The translations under genes and the position numbers were made by a program. DNA of 64,000 nucleotides from B73-G16 sp964611295 (lineage in GTDB: Bacteria; Desulfobacterota; B13-G15), in the NCBI GenBank assembly GCA_964611295.1, contig CAZSWV010000008.1:1-64000 (forward strand), written 5' to 3'. Below are positions 23,000 to 31,325 of this stretch, piece by piece (positions within the stretch are counted from its first letter, which is position 1; the number at the start of each line of letters is the position of its first letter). The notes beneath the pieces are model-generated. The model made no database searches. It was not told the origin of the DNA and was given only the letters and a program-made list of their open reading frames with translations.

Positions 23000-23874
23000 T
23001 AGTCTTGGACCTCGGCGGTACCAACTTGCGGCTGGCCTTTTTCAACAGAGGAGAGCTTGTGGAACTAAGGGAATACCCTTCCATCGCCCCTATGTCCCCT
23101 GAAGAGGGCATAAAGAAGCTCAAAGAGTGGATAAGGGGGTTTGAAGGCGAAATAGGGACTTTGGTATTGGGTTTCCCAGGACTTATAGCCAGAGACGGCA
23201 CCCTCAGGCATTCCCCAAACCTCAAGGCTTACGAAGGGGTGAACCTAAAGGAGTCCTTCTCCGACATAGGGGTACCGGTATTTGTGGAAAACGATGCCAA
23301 CCTCTATGCCTTGGGAGAAGGTTACAAGGGTGCTGCTCAAGGGAAGAGGAACTTTTGCTGCTTGACTTTGGGCACAGGGGTAGGAAGTGGGGTAGTGGTC
23401 GAGGGGAAGCTCCTCAAAGGCCATAAAGGGGTTGCCTCTGAGATAGGCCATATGAGCGTAGAGGCCTTTGGGGTACCTTGTACATGTGGTTCAAGGGGAT
23501 GTCTTGAAGCCTATTGCTCTGGAAGGGCTATCTTGAGGATGGCAAGGGATAAGGGCCTTGAGGTGAAAGATGCAGAAGAAGTAGCTGAGTTAGCCAGAAT
23601 GGGCTATGCGGCTGCAAAGGAGGTCTTCGCGACCATGGGTACTTACCTCGGCATAGGCCTTTCCAACATAGCCAATATCTTCAATCCCGAGCTAATCGTA
23701 ATAGGGGGAAAGGTATCCAGGTCTTATGACCTTTTCGTCCCACATGCCCTAGAGGTCCTAAGGGAAAGGGCCTTTGGATTTGTAACCGAGGACCTCACTT
23801 TGGCCCCATCCCCTTTAGGGGACTTGGCTGCCCTTTGGGGGGGAGTAGCCCTTGTTGAGGGGATCTTCACATGA
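22984..23874 (+). CDS. ROK-family sugar kinase (glucokinase-like), 296 aa
   Basis: ATP-binding 'VVLDLGGTNLRLAFF', sugar-binding 'ENDANLYALGEGYKGAA', 'TLGTGVGSGVVVEGKLLKG', the EIGHM segment, and the zinc-binding 'CTCGSRGCLEAYCSG'. Probably phosphorylates glucose, N-acetylglucosamine or a similar hexose. GTG start at 22984 within the small ORF upstream; ATGA overlap with dnaJ. Confidence 0.92.
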   Translation: MQRPIVVLDLGGTNLRLAFFNRGELVELREYPSIAPMSPEEGIKKLKEWIRGFEGEIGTLVLGFPGLIARDGTLRHSPNLKAYEGVNLKESFSDIGVPVFVENDANLYALGEGYKGAAQGKRNFCCLTLGTGVGSGVVVEGKLLKGHKGVASEIGHMSVEAFGVPCTCGSRGCLEAYCSGRAILRMARDKGLEVKDAEEVAELARMGYAAAKEVFATMGTYLGIGLSNIANIFNPELIVIGGKVSRSYDLFVPHALEVLRERAFGFVTEDLTLAPSPLGDLAALWGGVALVEGIFT

Positions 23875-24968
23875 GGGGGCAGAAGGACTATTACAAGATA
23901 CTTGGCGTATCCCCCAATGCCACCCAGGAAGAGATAAAGCGCGCCTATAGGCAATTGGCCTTGAAGTATCACCCTGACAGAAACCCTGGGGACAAAGAGG
24001 CTGAAGAGCGCTTCAAGGAAATAGCCGAGGCGTACGAGGTGTTAAGGGATCCGGAGAAGAGGAGACTTTACGACCTTTATGGCCCTGAAGCCGTAAGGGA
24101 GTCCACTGGTTTCACTGGTTTTAAGACCGTTGAGGACATCTTCTCGGCCTTCAACGACCTCTTTGAGGAGTTCTTCGGGTTCTCCACCAGAAGGCCTTCA
24201 CCCCGCCGCGGCAGGGACCTCCGTTATGACCTCACGTTGACCTTCATGGAGGCGGTAAAGGGGACGACAAAGACCATCAAGATACCCAAACCCCAGGTAT
24301 GTGGGCGTTGTGGAGGATCTGGTCTTGAACCTGGAACGCACCCTGAAACCTGTCCCACCTGTTACGGCCGTGGTCATGTCACGCGCTCTCAAGGATTTTT
24401 CACCTTAACCACTACTTGTAGTCGCTGTGGAGGCTCGGGCAAGCTCATCACCAACCCGTGCAAGGGCTGCCGCGGAGAAGGTTGGGTTGAAGGGGAAAAG
24501 GAACTCGAGATAGAGGTGCCCGCAGGGGTCTACGAAGGCTTAAGGCTCCGCGTAGAAGGAGAAGGCGAACCGGGCGAGTGGGGGGGACCTCCGGGGGATC
24601 TGTACGTCTACATCCACGTCAAACCCGACGAACGTTTCCAGAGGAAAGGCGACGACCTCTTGTACAAATTGGCCATTCCCTTCCCCCTTGCAGTACTGGG
24701 AGGTGAGGTGGAAGTACCCACCCTTGAAGAGACCGTAAAGGTCACCATACCTCCTGGGACGGAACCGGGTCACGTCATAAGGTTAAAGGGCAAAGGCGTC
24801 CCACGGCTTGACGGCAGAGGAAGGGGAGACTTCTTGGTGGAGATAACCATCGAGGTCCCGAAAAAACTGACCCCTAGGCAGAAGGAACTAATAGAAGAAC
24901 TCTTGAAGTGCGAAACCGAAAGGAAGGAAGGTGAAAAAGGGTTCTTCAGGATCTTCAGGCGTAACTAG
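23871..24968 (+). CDS. dnaJ: chaperone DnaJ, 365 aa
   Basis: Hsp40 co-chaperone. J domain at residues about 5-70 with HPD in 'KYHPDRNPGDKEAEERFKEI'; only a short linker instead of a long Gly/Phe-rich region; zinc domain with four repeats CGRCGGSG, CPTCYGRG, CSRCGGSG and CKGCRGEG (about 143-205); then the C-terminal substrate domains. No dnaK or grpE next to it, which is unusual but not rare. Confidence 0.96.
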   Translation: MRGQKDYYKILGVSPNATQEEIKRAYRQLALKYHPDRNPGDKEAEERFKEIAEAYEVLRDPEKRRLYDLYGPEAVRESTGFTGFKTVEDIFSAFNDLFEEFFGFSTRRPSPRRGRDLRYDLTLTFMEAVKGTTKTIKIPKPQVCGRCGGSGLEPGTHPETCPTCYGRGHVTRSQGFFTLTTTCSRCGGSGKLITNPCKGCRGEGWVEGEKELEIEVPAGVYEGLRLRVEGEGEPGEWGGPPGDLYVYIHVKPDERFQRKGDDLLYKLAIPFPLAVLGGEVEVPTLEETVKVTIPPGTEPGHVIRLKGKGVPRLDGRGRGDFLVEITIEVPKKLTPRQKELIEELLKCETERKEGEKGFFRIFRRN

Positions 24969-25116
24969 ACTCAAATGTCCCACCTGCGGAAGGGAAACAG
25001 AATGGGAAGGGAATCCTTTCAGGCCCTTTTGCTCAGAAAGGTGTAAACTCATAGACTTAGGCAAATGGCTCTCCGAAGAATATAGGATCCCAGAGGGGAA
25101 AGGACAGGAGAATTGA
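24931..25116 (+). CDS. yacG: YacG-family zinc protein (DNA gyrase inhibitor type), 61 aa
   Basis: Zinc finger with CxxC and CxxxC: 'LKCPTCGRETEWEGNPFRPF' then CSERCKLIDLGKW, the YacG pattern. E. coli YacG binds GyrB. GTG start with AAGGAAG upstream, overlapping dnaJ by 38 nt in another frame. The next gene starts inside its stop (TTGA). Confidence 0.85.
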   Translation: MKKGSSGSSGVTRLKCPTCGRETEWEGNPFRPFCSERCKLIDLGKWLSEEYRIPEGKGQEN

Positions 25117-25952
25117 GGTACGTAGAGGTAAAAGAGGTAAAGGAAACTGTAAAAAGGCTCTTCCTTCAGGCCAACCTGGAACTTGGGGAAGGGGTACTTG
25201 AAGCCTTAAAGAGGGCCCGTGAAGAGGAGAAAAACGCCCTGGCCAAAAGGACGCTCGATCTCCTCATAGAAAACGCCCTCTTTGCAAAGGCAGAGGGGCT
25301 CCCCATATGCCAAGACACAGGCCTTGCCATAGTCATCATGGAAATAGGCCAAGGGATCGCCTTCAAAGGAGGAAGCCTTAGGGAAGCCGTAGAAGAAGGG
25401 GTGAGGGAGGCTTACTCTGAAGGGTTTTTCAGGAAATCGGTATGCCATCCCTTCTCCCGCAAAAATACCGGTGATAACACCCCTGTGATACTACACCTTG
25501 AGGTGACAGAAGGCGACAAGGTGAGGGTGATCGTCTTCCCCAAAGGGGGCGGCAGTGAGAACAAAAGCCTTGCTCAAGTACTCCCGCCTTATGCAGGAAG
25601 GGAAGGTGTAGTGGAATTCGTCCTTAAGACTGTAAAGGAAGCTGGACCTGATCCTTGCCCTCCCCTCATAATAGGGGTAGGAATAGGGGGAAACCTCGAA
25701 ACTTCTTCTCTTTTGGCGAAAAAGGCCTTGCTCAGACCTTTGGGCAAACCCAATCCAGATCCGGAGCTACAAGGCCTAGAGGAAGAGATCCTGAGGAAGG
25801 TCAACGCCCTGGGGATAGGTCCTCAAGGGTTCGGCGGTATGACCACTGCCCTTGCCTGTCATGTAATGCTTATGCCTTGCCACATAGCTTCCCTGCCCGT
25901 TTCGGTGAACCTTCAATGCCACGCCCATAGATGGAAGGAGGCTTACCTTTGA
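25113..25952 (+). CDS. class I fumarate hydratase, alpha subunit, 279 aa
   Basis: Oxygen-sensitive [4Fe-4S] hydro-lyase interconverting fumarate and malate (tartrate dehydratase is the sister activity). 'GLPICQDTGLAIV' supplies one cluster cysteine, 'CHPFSRKNTGDNTPVI' the substrate loop, and 'ACHVMLMPCHIASLPVSVN' the remaining cysteine region. TTG start overlapping the yacG stop (TTGA) with GGAG upstream. Works with the beta subunit directly downstream. Confidence 0.92.
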   Translation: MRYVEVKEVKETVKRLFLQANLELGEGVLEALKRAREEEKNALAKRTLDLLIENALFAKAEGLPICQDTGLAIVIMEIGQGIAFKGGSLREAVEEGVREAYSEGFFRKSVCHPFSRKNTGDNTPVILHLEVTEGDKVRVIVFPKGGGSENKSLAQVLPPYAGREGVVEFVLKTVKEAGPDPCPPLIIGVGIGGNLETSSLLAKKALLRPLGKPNPDPELQGLEEEILRKVNALGIGPQGFGGMTTALACHVMLMPCHIASLPVSVNLQCHAHRWKEAYL

Positions 25953-26521
25953 GAGAACGGCGGATGAAAACGCCCCTTTCAGAAGAGGAGATCCTGTCCT
26001 TGAGGAGTGGGGATTTCGTAATGCTTTCAGGGATTGTGTTCACCGCCAGGGATGTAGCCCATAGGAGGTTGATCGACCTTATAGGCCAAGGACGCCCCCT
26101 CCCCTTTGATCCAAAAGGACAGGTGATATACTATGCAGGCCCCTGTCCTACTCCCCCTGGGAAGGTGATAGGATCTATAGGGCCTACAACCTCGGGAAGG
26201 ATGGACCCCTTTACACCACAGCTTCTCGCCTTAGGGATAAAAGGGACCATCGGAAAGGGCAAAAGATCAAAGGAGGTAAAGGAGGCCCTAATAAGGCACA
26301 AGGCCGTGTACTTTGCGACAATCGGGGGGGCGGGGGCAATCCTTTCCCGTTATGTAAAAAGGGCCTCTATAATAGCTTTTGAGGACCTAGGACCTGAAGC
26401 GATAACGGAACTTGAGGTAGAGGACTTCCCCTTAGTAGTGATAAACGATGCTTATGGAGGAGACCTTTATGAGGGTCATCGATTCCAACTCCCCCTTGAC
26501 GATAAAGGAGATCCTCAATAA
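25949..26521 (+). CDS. class I fumarate hydratase, beta subunit, 190 aa
   Basis: C-terminal-domain partner of the alpha subunit, with 'GDFVMLSGIVFTARDVAHRR', 'YYAGPCPTPPGKVIGSIGPTTSGRMD' split here over the active-site loop, and 'TIGGAGAILS'. TTG at 25949 (TTGA overlap, GGAGG 7 nt upstream) gives MRERRMKTPLSEEE, matching the usual beta-subunit start. ATG at 25964 is the alternative. The 3' end overlaps the DUF721 gene by 53 nt. Confidence 0.9.
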   Translation: MRERRMKTPLSEEEILSLRSGDFVMLSGIVFTARDVAHRRLIDLIGQGRPLPFDPKGQVIYYAGPCPTPPGKVIGSIGPTTSGRMDPFTPQLLALGIKGTIGKGKRSKEVKEALIRHKAVYFATIGGAGAILSRYVKRASIIAFEDLGPEAITELEVEDFPLVVINDAYGGDLYEGHRFQLPLDDKGDPQ

Positions 26522-26936
26522 GGTCCTTAAAGAAATAGGTATCCCCGTCGAACCTGTAGGGCCAGAACTCAAAAGGGCATGGGAAAAGGCGGTAGGGCCT
26601 CTCATCAGCTCCCACAACATACCCTATTCGTTTAAAAGGGGAACCCTTACAGTCCTCTGCTCGAGTCCCCACTGGATGCTAGAACTGCAGATGCTCAAGG
26701 AGCAGATCCTCAGTAAGCTCCATGCTGAATTAGGAGGCCAAAAGGTAAAGCGATTGGCCTTCAAACTTGGTCAACTCCTGTCCCGTGAGGAAGAAAGACA
26801 AAAAGAACTAAACGTTGAGATCTCCAAAGAAGAAGCCGAAAGCCTCACTGCCCCCTTAAAGGACAAGGAACTGAAAGAACAGGTAGTGCGGATCCTAAAG
26901 GCCATAAGGGCAAAGGCCCAGGGTCCTTCTTTTTAG
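26469..26936 (+). CDS. DUF721/DciA-like protein, 155 aa
   Basis: N-terminal 'WEKAVGPLISSHNIPYSFKR' then 'GTLTVLCSSPHWMLELQMLK' is the DUF721 pattern; in several bacteria these proteins (DciA) load or assist the replicative helicase. A Lys/Glu-rich helical tail follows. ATG at 26469 has GGAGGAG at good distance and is preferred to 26448. It begins inside the fumarase beta gene, so its mRNA is bound to TCA-cycle expression. Confidence 0.75.
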   Translation: MRVIDSNSPLTIKEILNKVLKEIGIPVEPVGPELKRAWEKAVGPLISSHNIPYSFKRGTLTVLCSSPHWMLELQMLKEQILSKLHAELGGQKVKRLAFKLGQLLSREEERQKELNVEISKEEAESLTAPLKDKELKEQVVRILKAIRAKAQGPSF

Positions 26937-26937
26937 C

Positions 26938-26965
26938 TTGAAAAAATCCCCTGGGGTGTTATATC
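26938..26965 (+). promoter_or_regulatory. possible promoter of tRNA-Leu(GAG)
   Basis: TTGAAA (26938-26943), 16-nt spacer, TATATC (26960-26965), 11 nt before the tRNA. Confidence 0.5.
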
Positions 26966-26976
26966 CTATTGTGGGC

Positions 26977-27063
26977 GCCGAAGTGGTGGAACTGGAAGAC
27001 ACGCCATCTTGAGGGGGTGGTGGGCGAAAGCCCGTGCGGGTTCGAGTCCCGCCTTCGGCACCA
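26977..27063 (+). tRNA. tRNA-Leu (anticodon GAG)
   Basis: 87-nt class II tRNA with a long variable arm. Acceptor GCCGAAG/CTTCGGC, anticodon loop CTTGAGG, variable stem GGTGGGCGAAAGCCC region, T arm GCGGG-TTCGAGT-CCCGC, discriminator A and encoded CCA. A run of seven T (27064-27070) follows directly and probably ends transcription. Confidence 0.96.
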
Positions 27064-27101
27064 TTTTTTTATGTCCTCATCCTGAATCCAAGGGGAGTTC
27101 C

Positions 27102-27884
27102 ATGACAAAGGGGTTTTCGGGTAAGGTGGTGTTGGTGACAGGCGGAAGTTCTGGTATCGGTAAGGCTACGGCCCTTGCCTTTGCTAGAGAGGGAGCCACG
27201 GTGGTGATCACCGCTGAGAGGAACTTACAAGGAGGCCATGAGGTCCTAGAGGAGATAAGGCGCCTAGGAGCGGATGGTTCCCTTATAAGGTGTGATGTCT
27301 CCAAAGAGGTAGACGTAAAGAGGACCTTCGAGGAAATCGTCAACCGCTACGGAAGGCTCGACTGTGCCTTCAACAACGCCGGCATCGGTCCCGATGGGGT
27401 GAGGGTACCTGTAACCTCCCTTGATGAATGTTCGGAGGAGATTTGGGATAGGATCATCGATGTAAACCTCAAAGGGGTCTTTTTATGCATGAAGTACGAA
27501 ATGGCCATAATGAAGGCCCAAAGGGGAGGTTCCATAGTGAACAACGCCTCCGTAGGTGCCCTTAAACCCATCCCTGGCTTTGGACCTTATGCCGCAAGCA
27601 AGGCAGGCGTTATCCTCTTGACAAAAACCGCCGCCCTTGAAGGAGCCCCCTTCGGCATACGCGTCAATGCCATTTGCCCCGGCATAACAGCAAGGACTCA
27701 ACTGGCAGAAAACATCGCTCGAGCAGATCCGGCAAAGAAAGAGGAGATGTTGAAGTTCGTACCCCTTGGGCGCATGGCTGAACCCGAGGAGGTAGCAAAC
27801 GCTGTGCTTTGGCTCTGCTCAGCCGAGGCTTCCTTTATTACCGGGCAGGTCCTGTCAATAGACGGCGGGCTATCGGCAACCTAA
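27102..27884 (+). CDS. SDR-family oxidoreductase, 260 aa
   Basis: Short-chain dehydrogenase: NAD(P)-binding 'VLVTGGSSGIGKATALAF', 'NNAGIG', catalytic Ser in 'NNASVGA' and Tyr/Lys in 'YAASKAG', C-terminal 'FITGQVLSIDGG'. The closest general types are FabG and glucose-1-dehydrogenase-like SDRs; no Asp directly after strand 2 (VITAERN), so cofactor preference is open. ATG at 27102 with GGGGAG upstream; the open frame before it runs through the tRNA and is not used. Confidence 0.9.
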   Translation: MTKGFSGKVVLVTGGSSGIGKATALAFAREGATVVITAERNLQGGHEVLEEIRRLGADGSLIRCDVSKEVDVKRTFEEIVNRYGRLDCAFNNAGIGPDGVRVPVTSLDECSEEIWDRIIDVNLKGVFLCMKYEMAIMKAQRGGSIVNNASVGALKPIPGFGPYAASKAGVILLTKTAALEGAPFGIRVNAICPGITARTQLAENIARADPAKKEEMLKFVPLGRMAEPEEVANAVLWLCSAEASFITGQVLSIDGGLSAT

Positions 27885-27887
27885 AAA

Positions 27888-27976
27888 TGGTGCCGGAGGT
27901 GGGAGTCGAACCCACACGAGCGCTAAGGCTCGGGGGATTTTGAGTCCCCTGCGTCTGCCAATTCCGCCACTCCGGC
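27888..27976 (-). tRNA. tRNA-Leu (anticodon CAA)
   Basis: 89-nt class II tRNA. Acceptor GCCGGAG/CTCCGGC, anticodon loop CTCAAAA, variable arm CGAGCCTTAGCGCTCG, T arm GTGGG-TTCGACT-CCCAC, encoded CCA, then T5. It lies 14 nt after the gatA stop, so it is likely the last gene of the valS-gatCA operon. Confidence 0.96.
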
Positions 27977-27990
27977 AACCTTTTTTATTA

Positions 27991-29472
27991 TTACCTCTTG
28001 GAGTCAAGTCGGTCAAGTACAGGGGGGTAAAGCTTTAGGCCAGATGCCTCTTGGTAGGCCCTAGCCACTTTCAGGATGGTCCTTTCGTCGCATGGTCTTC
28101 CGATCAACTGGGCCCCTATAGGCAAACCATCCTTGCTCAAGCCACAGGGAATGGAAAGCGCAGGTAAGCCGGCAAGGTTGGCAGGGATGGTAAAGATGTC
28201 CGAAAGGTACATCTGGAGGGGATCTTCCACCTTCTCCCCTAAAAGGAAGGCAGGGGTTGGGGAGGTGGGCGTCAAGATGAGGTCGCACCTCTCAAAGGCT
28301 TGTTCGAAATCCCTTTTTATCAACGTCCTCACCTGGGAGGCCTTGTAGTAGTATTGGTCATAGTAACCTGCAGAAAGGGCGAAGGTCCCGAGCATTATCC
28401 TCCTCTTCACCTCTGGGCCAAACCCCTTGGACCTCGTCTCCATGTACATGTCCATCAAATCCTTCCCTTCTACCCTTAGCCCGTATTTGACACCATCGTA
28501 GCGTGCAAGGTTGGAACTGGCTTCAGACGTACAGATGATGTAATAAGTGGCCACAGCGTATTCAGTATGGGGGAGGCTTATCTCTTCCACATGAAGGCCT
28601 AATCCCTCAAGTAGCGCCGCCAAGTCCAATACCCTCTCCTTTACCTCCTCATCAAGCCCTTGGACGAAGTATTCCTTAGGGATACCTATCCTCAAACCCT
28701 TAGGATCCCCACGGATGACTTCCAAAAGCCCCTCCTCTTGAGGGATGGGCAAAGAGGTGGAATCCTTTGGGTCATGTCCAGATATGGCCTCGAACAAAAG
28801 GGCACAGTCTTCAACAGAACGGGCCAGAGGACCAATCTGATCGAGGCTTGACGCAAAGGCAACCAAGCCATAACGCGATACCCTGCCATAGGTGGGCTTA
28901 AGGCCCACCACTCCACAGAAAGCAGCCGGTTGTCTTATCGATCCCCCTGTGTCTGAACCAAGGGACACCACGCACTCCCATGCTGAGACCGCTGCTGCTG
29001 ATCCACCACTTGAACCGCCCGGGGTCCTTTTAAGGTCCCATGGGTTCCGGGTGAGTTTAAAGGCTGAGTTCTCGGTCGAGGAACCCATGGCGAACTCATC
29101 CAGATTGGTCTTTCCAAGGATAATAGCCCCTTGCCTCCTTAGCCTCTCTACCACTGTGGCATCATAAGGGGGCACGAAGTTAGAGAGGATCCGAGAGGCA
29201 CAGGTCGTAAGAAGCCCTTTGGTACATATGTTGTCCTTTACTGCTAGAGGGATCCCAGTCAAATAAGAAGCTTCACCTTCATGAAAACGCCTTGCTGCCT
29301 CCTCTGCCGCCTTAAGGGCCCCTTCTTCGTCTAAGGTGATATAAGCCTCAATCACCGGGTCTATCTCCTTTATCCACTGAAGGTAAGCCTCAGTCACCTC
29401 AATGGGGTTAAGCTCACGTCGCCTATAGGCTTCTTTAAGTTCAAGGATGCCTAACCTTAACACCTCCTTCAT
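27991..29472 (-). CDS. gatA: Asp/Glu-tRNA amidotransferase subunit A, 493 aa
   Basis: Glutaminase/amidase subunit of GatCAB, which makes Gln-tRNAGln or Asn-tRNAAsn by transamidation. Amidase signature with Lys in 'IPLAVKDNICTKGL', cis-Ser in 'TPGGSSGGSAAAVSAW' and nucleophile Ser in 'GSDTGGSIRQPAAFCG'. Full length. gatB is not in the window. ATGA overlap with gatC. Confidence 0.97.
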   Translation of the reverse strand: MKEVLRLGILELKEAYRRRELNPIEVTEAYLQWIKEIDPVIEAYITLDEEGALKAAEEAARRFHEGEASYLTGIPLAVKDNICTKGLLTTCASRILSNFVPPYDATVVERLRRQGAIILGKTNLDEFAMGSSTENSAFKLTRNPWDLKRTPGGSSGGSAAAVSAWECVVSLGSDTGGSIRQPAAFCGVVGLKPTYGRVSRYGLVAFASSLDQIGPLARSVEDCALLFEAISGHDPKDSTSLPIPQEEGLLEVIRGDPKGLRIGIPKEYFVQGLDEEVKERVLDLAALLEGLGLHVEEISLPHTEYAVATYYIICTSEASSNLARYDGVKYGLRVEGKDLMDMYMETRSKGFGPEVKRRIMLGTFALSAGYYDQYYYKASQVRTLIKRDFEQAFERCDLILTPTSPTPAFLLGEKVEDPLQMYLSDIFTIPANLAGLPALSIPCGLSKDGLPIGAQLIGRPCDERTILKVARAYQEASGLKLYPPVLDRLDSKR

Positions 29473-29753
29473 ATCACCCTCGGAACCTTATAATAACCCT
29501 CTTCGGAAGAAGGGGCATTCCCCATGATCTCCTCACGCGAAAAGGGCCTCTGAACCAGATCCTCCCTCAACACGTTTACCTCTGGGATCACTTGAAAGGT
29601 AGGAACCACCCCAGTGGTGTCCAGTTCGTTGAGCTTTTCCATATACCTGAGGATAGAGTCCAATTGGTCTGTAAACCTCAACTTCTCTTCCTCAGATAGC
29701 TTAAGGCGCGAAAGCCTAGCTACATACTCCACTTGCTCAACAGTTATCTTCAT
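29469..29753 (-). CDS. gatC: Asp/Glu-tRNA amidotransferase subunit C, 94 aa
   Basis: Small belt subunit stabilising GatA-GatB. 'VEYVARLSRLKLSEEEKLRF' start, 'MEKLNELDTTGVVPTF' middle and 'LREDLVQRPFSREEIMGNAP' end are typical. Overlaps the CBS gene upstream and gatA downstream by 4 nt each. Confidence 0.95.
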   Translation of the reverse strand: MKITVEQVEYVARLSRLKLSEEEKLRFTDQLDSILRYMEKLNELDTTGVVPTFQVIPEVNVLREDLVQRPFSREEIMGNAPSSEEGYYKVPRVI

Positions 29754-30163
29754 GCTTCCTCCTGAAAGGCAAGGGCCTTTATGATGTCACCTCTTGTAAG
29801 GATCCCTATAAGTTTACCCTCATGCACTACAGGTAACATGTTTATATTATGCTCTACCATAAGCCTTGCCGCCTCTTCTACAGAGGCAGTAGGAGAAACA
29901 GTTATCACATCCCTTTTCATGATCTCGCTTACAGTAGTCCCGTATTTGGCTATGAGTTGTTCTTTATCTATTTCCGTCACTTCAAAGCCCATAGTGAGAT
30001 AGTCTACGACATCGGTCCTTGTTATTATACCTTTCAGCTCCTTTCCTTCAACCACGGGCATACCCGATATGTTGTATGTCTTTAGTTTATACAACACCAT
30101 TGCTAGCTTATCCTGAGGTTCACAGGTGATAACGTCCCTGTTCATGATGTCGCAGACCTTCAT
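29750..30163 (-). CDS. two-CBS-domain protein, 137 aa
   Basis: A stand-alone Bateman module: CBS1 about residues 1-58 ('VCDIMNRDVITCEPQDKLAM', 'GMPVVEGKELKGIITRTDVV') and CBS2 about 80-135 ('VSEIMKRDVITVSPTASVEE', 'MLPVVHEGKLIGILTRGDII'). Such modules bind adenine nucleotides. ATG at 30163 with GGGAGGGG upstream. The upstream gene encodes the nucleotidyltransferase-like part that in other bacteria is fused to CBS domains, so the two probably form one unit. Confidence 0.9.
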   Translation of the reverse strand: MKVCDIMNRDVITCEPQDKLAMVLYKLKTYNISGMPVVEGKELKGIITRTDVVDYLTMGFEVTEIDKEQLIAKYGTTVSEIMKRDVITVSPTASVEEAARLMVEHNINMLPVVHEGKLIGILTRGDIIKALAFQEEA

Positions 30164-30164
30164 C

Positions 30165-31325
30165 CTATCCCCTCCCTTTGCCAAAGAATAATTCGTTAGA
30201 ATACCTTTGGAATTCCTCTATTTTCCTCAATGCCGTTCGCAACTCCTTCTGTTCCTCATGGTTAAGTCTGTAGGGATCTATGTAATTGGAAGCCTCTTCC
30301 CCTTTAAGCACCGCTTTCACCTGTTCCTTTATCCTCAAATGCATAAGGGTATAGTAGGCATCTTCTAGATCCCGGGCCATTTCCGGGCTTATTACTCCTT
30401 TCTCCTTTAGACCCTTTATGCGCTTTAAGGTGTTGGTCTCATAGATACCATATGCAGTAGCAATGACCCTAACCAACACCACAAGGGGGGCCCATCCCCC
30501 GGTCTTTATGTTCAGCATCCCACGGTAAGGGCCCACTTTTTCGGTAACAAATCGCCCCAAAAGCCCCAAAGGCAGAGGGACGAATATCAGGGTAGAGACC
30601 ATCTCGTTTAAAAGGCCCTTGTTCTCCGCTAAAAGGGGGCGAAGTCCTTCAAGTTCTCGCCATAGCTTTTCGCTCCCACCTACAAGGCGCATGTCCATGA
30701 GGATCATGAGTTCCAAAAGCCCCAACACCCCCTTCCCCTTTTCAGCGCACGTGGAAATCCTCTCCCTCCACTGGGAGGATGTCCCCCTCCATTTTTCGTT
30801 CGAGGGCATCACGCCTCCCTTGCACTTCTTAACCCCTGCTTGTTCGAGGTAGTTGCTCACCTTTTCCGAGAATTCCTTAAAGAGGCCCTCTTCCCCCTCG
30901 TACACCAGCATGTAGTCCTGGTCCGTGTAAAGGGTCTCCTCTTGACGGCCAGCACTCCCCAAGGCCACCCAAGCGTAGGACCCCTCGTCCACACCGAGTT
31001 CTTCCCCTACCAAGGCCAAAACCCTCTTTACAATCTCGTCTCTCCCCTTGGTGCAGATAAGGTGGACGTCCTTGACCGAACGGCTCCCTTCAAAGGCCTT
31101 TATGGCCAATCGGTTGAGGAAAAAATGCCACTTCTCAAGTCCTTTGAGGTCGGCCCTCCTTATCTTATCAAGTAGTCCCTCCAGCTCCTCCTTTAAGGCC
31201 TCAAGGGGGTATTCCTCTTGTCGGATTAACTCCCTTAGACCCTTCAGGCTGCTCAGCCTGTCCTCGAAGTCAAGCCTTTCGGGGATATAGTCCTTGAGGA
31301 ACCCTTTGACCTTCTCGGTGAACAT
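30165..31325 (-). CDS. DUF294-type nucleotidyltransferase-like signalling protein, 386 aa
   Basis: Central 'WVALGSAGRQEETLYTDQDY' is the GS-x10-DxD-type nucleotidyltransferase motif (GlnD/DUF294 group), preceded by a helical region and followed by the DUF294 C-terminal helices (LLGRFVTEKVGPYRGMLNIK). In known proteins this unit joins CBS (and often cNMP-binding) domains; here the CBS pair is the next gene. Target and reaction unknown; nucleotidyl transfer to a protein is a possibility. It starts directly after the valS stop. Confidence 0.8.
   Translation of the reverse strand: MFTEKVKGFLKDYIPERLDFEDRLSSLKGLRELIRQEEYPLEALKEELEGLLDKIRRADLKGLEKWHFFLNRLAIKAFEGSRSVKDVHLICTKGRDEIVKRVLALVGEELGVDEGSYAWVALGSAGRQEETLYTDQDYMLVYEGEEGLFKEFSEKVSNYLEQAGVKKCKGGVMPSNEKWRGTSSQWRERISTCAEKGKGVLGLLELMILMDMRLVGGSEKLWRELEGLRPLLAENKGLLNEMVSTLIFVPLPLGLLGRFVTEKVGPYRGMLNIKTGGWAPLVVLVRVIATAYGIYETNTLKRIKGLKEKGVISPEMARDLEDAYYTLMHLRIKEQVKAVLKGEEASNYIDPYRLNHEEQKELRTALRKIEEFQRYSNELFFGKGRG

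Noticed and set aside
26977..27976. Integration site between two tRNA-Leu genes flanking an SDR gene
   Set aside because: The two tRNAs have different anticodons and are on opposite strands; no repeat of either tRNA end and no integrase are present, and the SDR has ordinary codon use.
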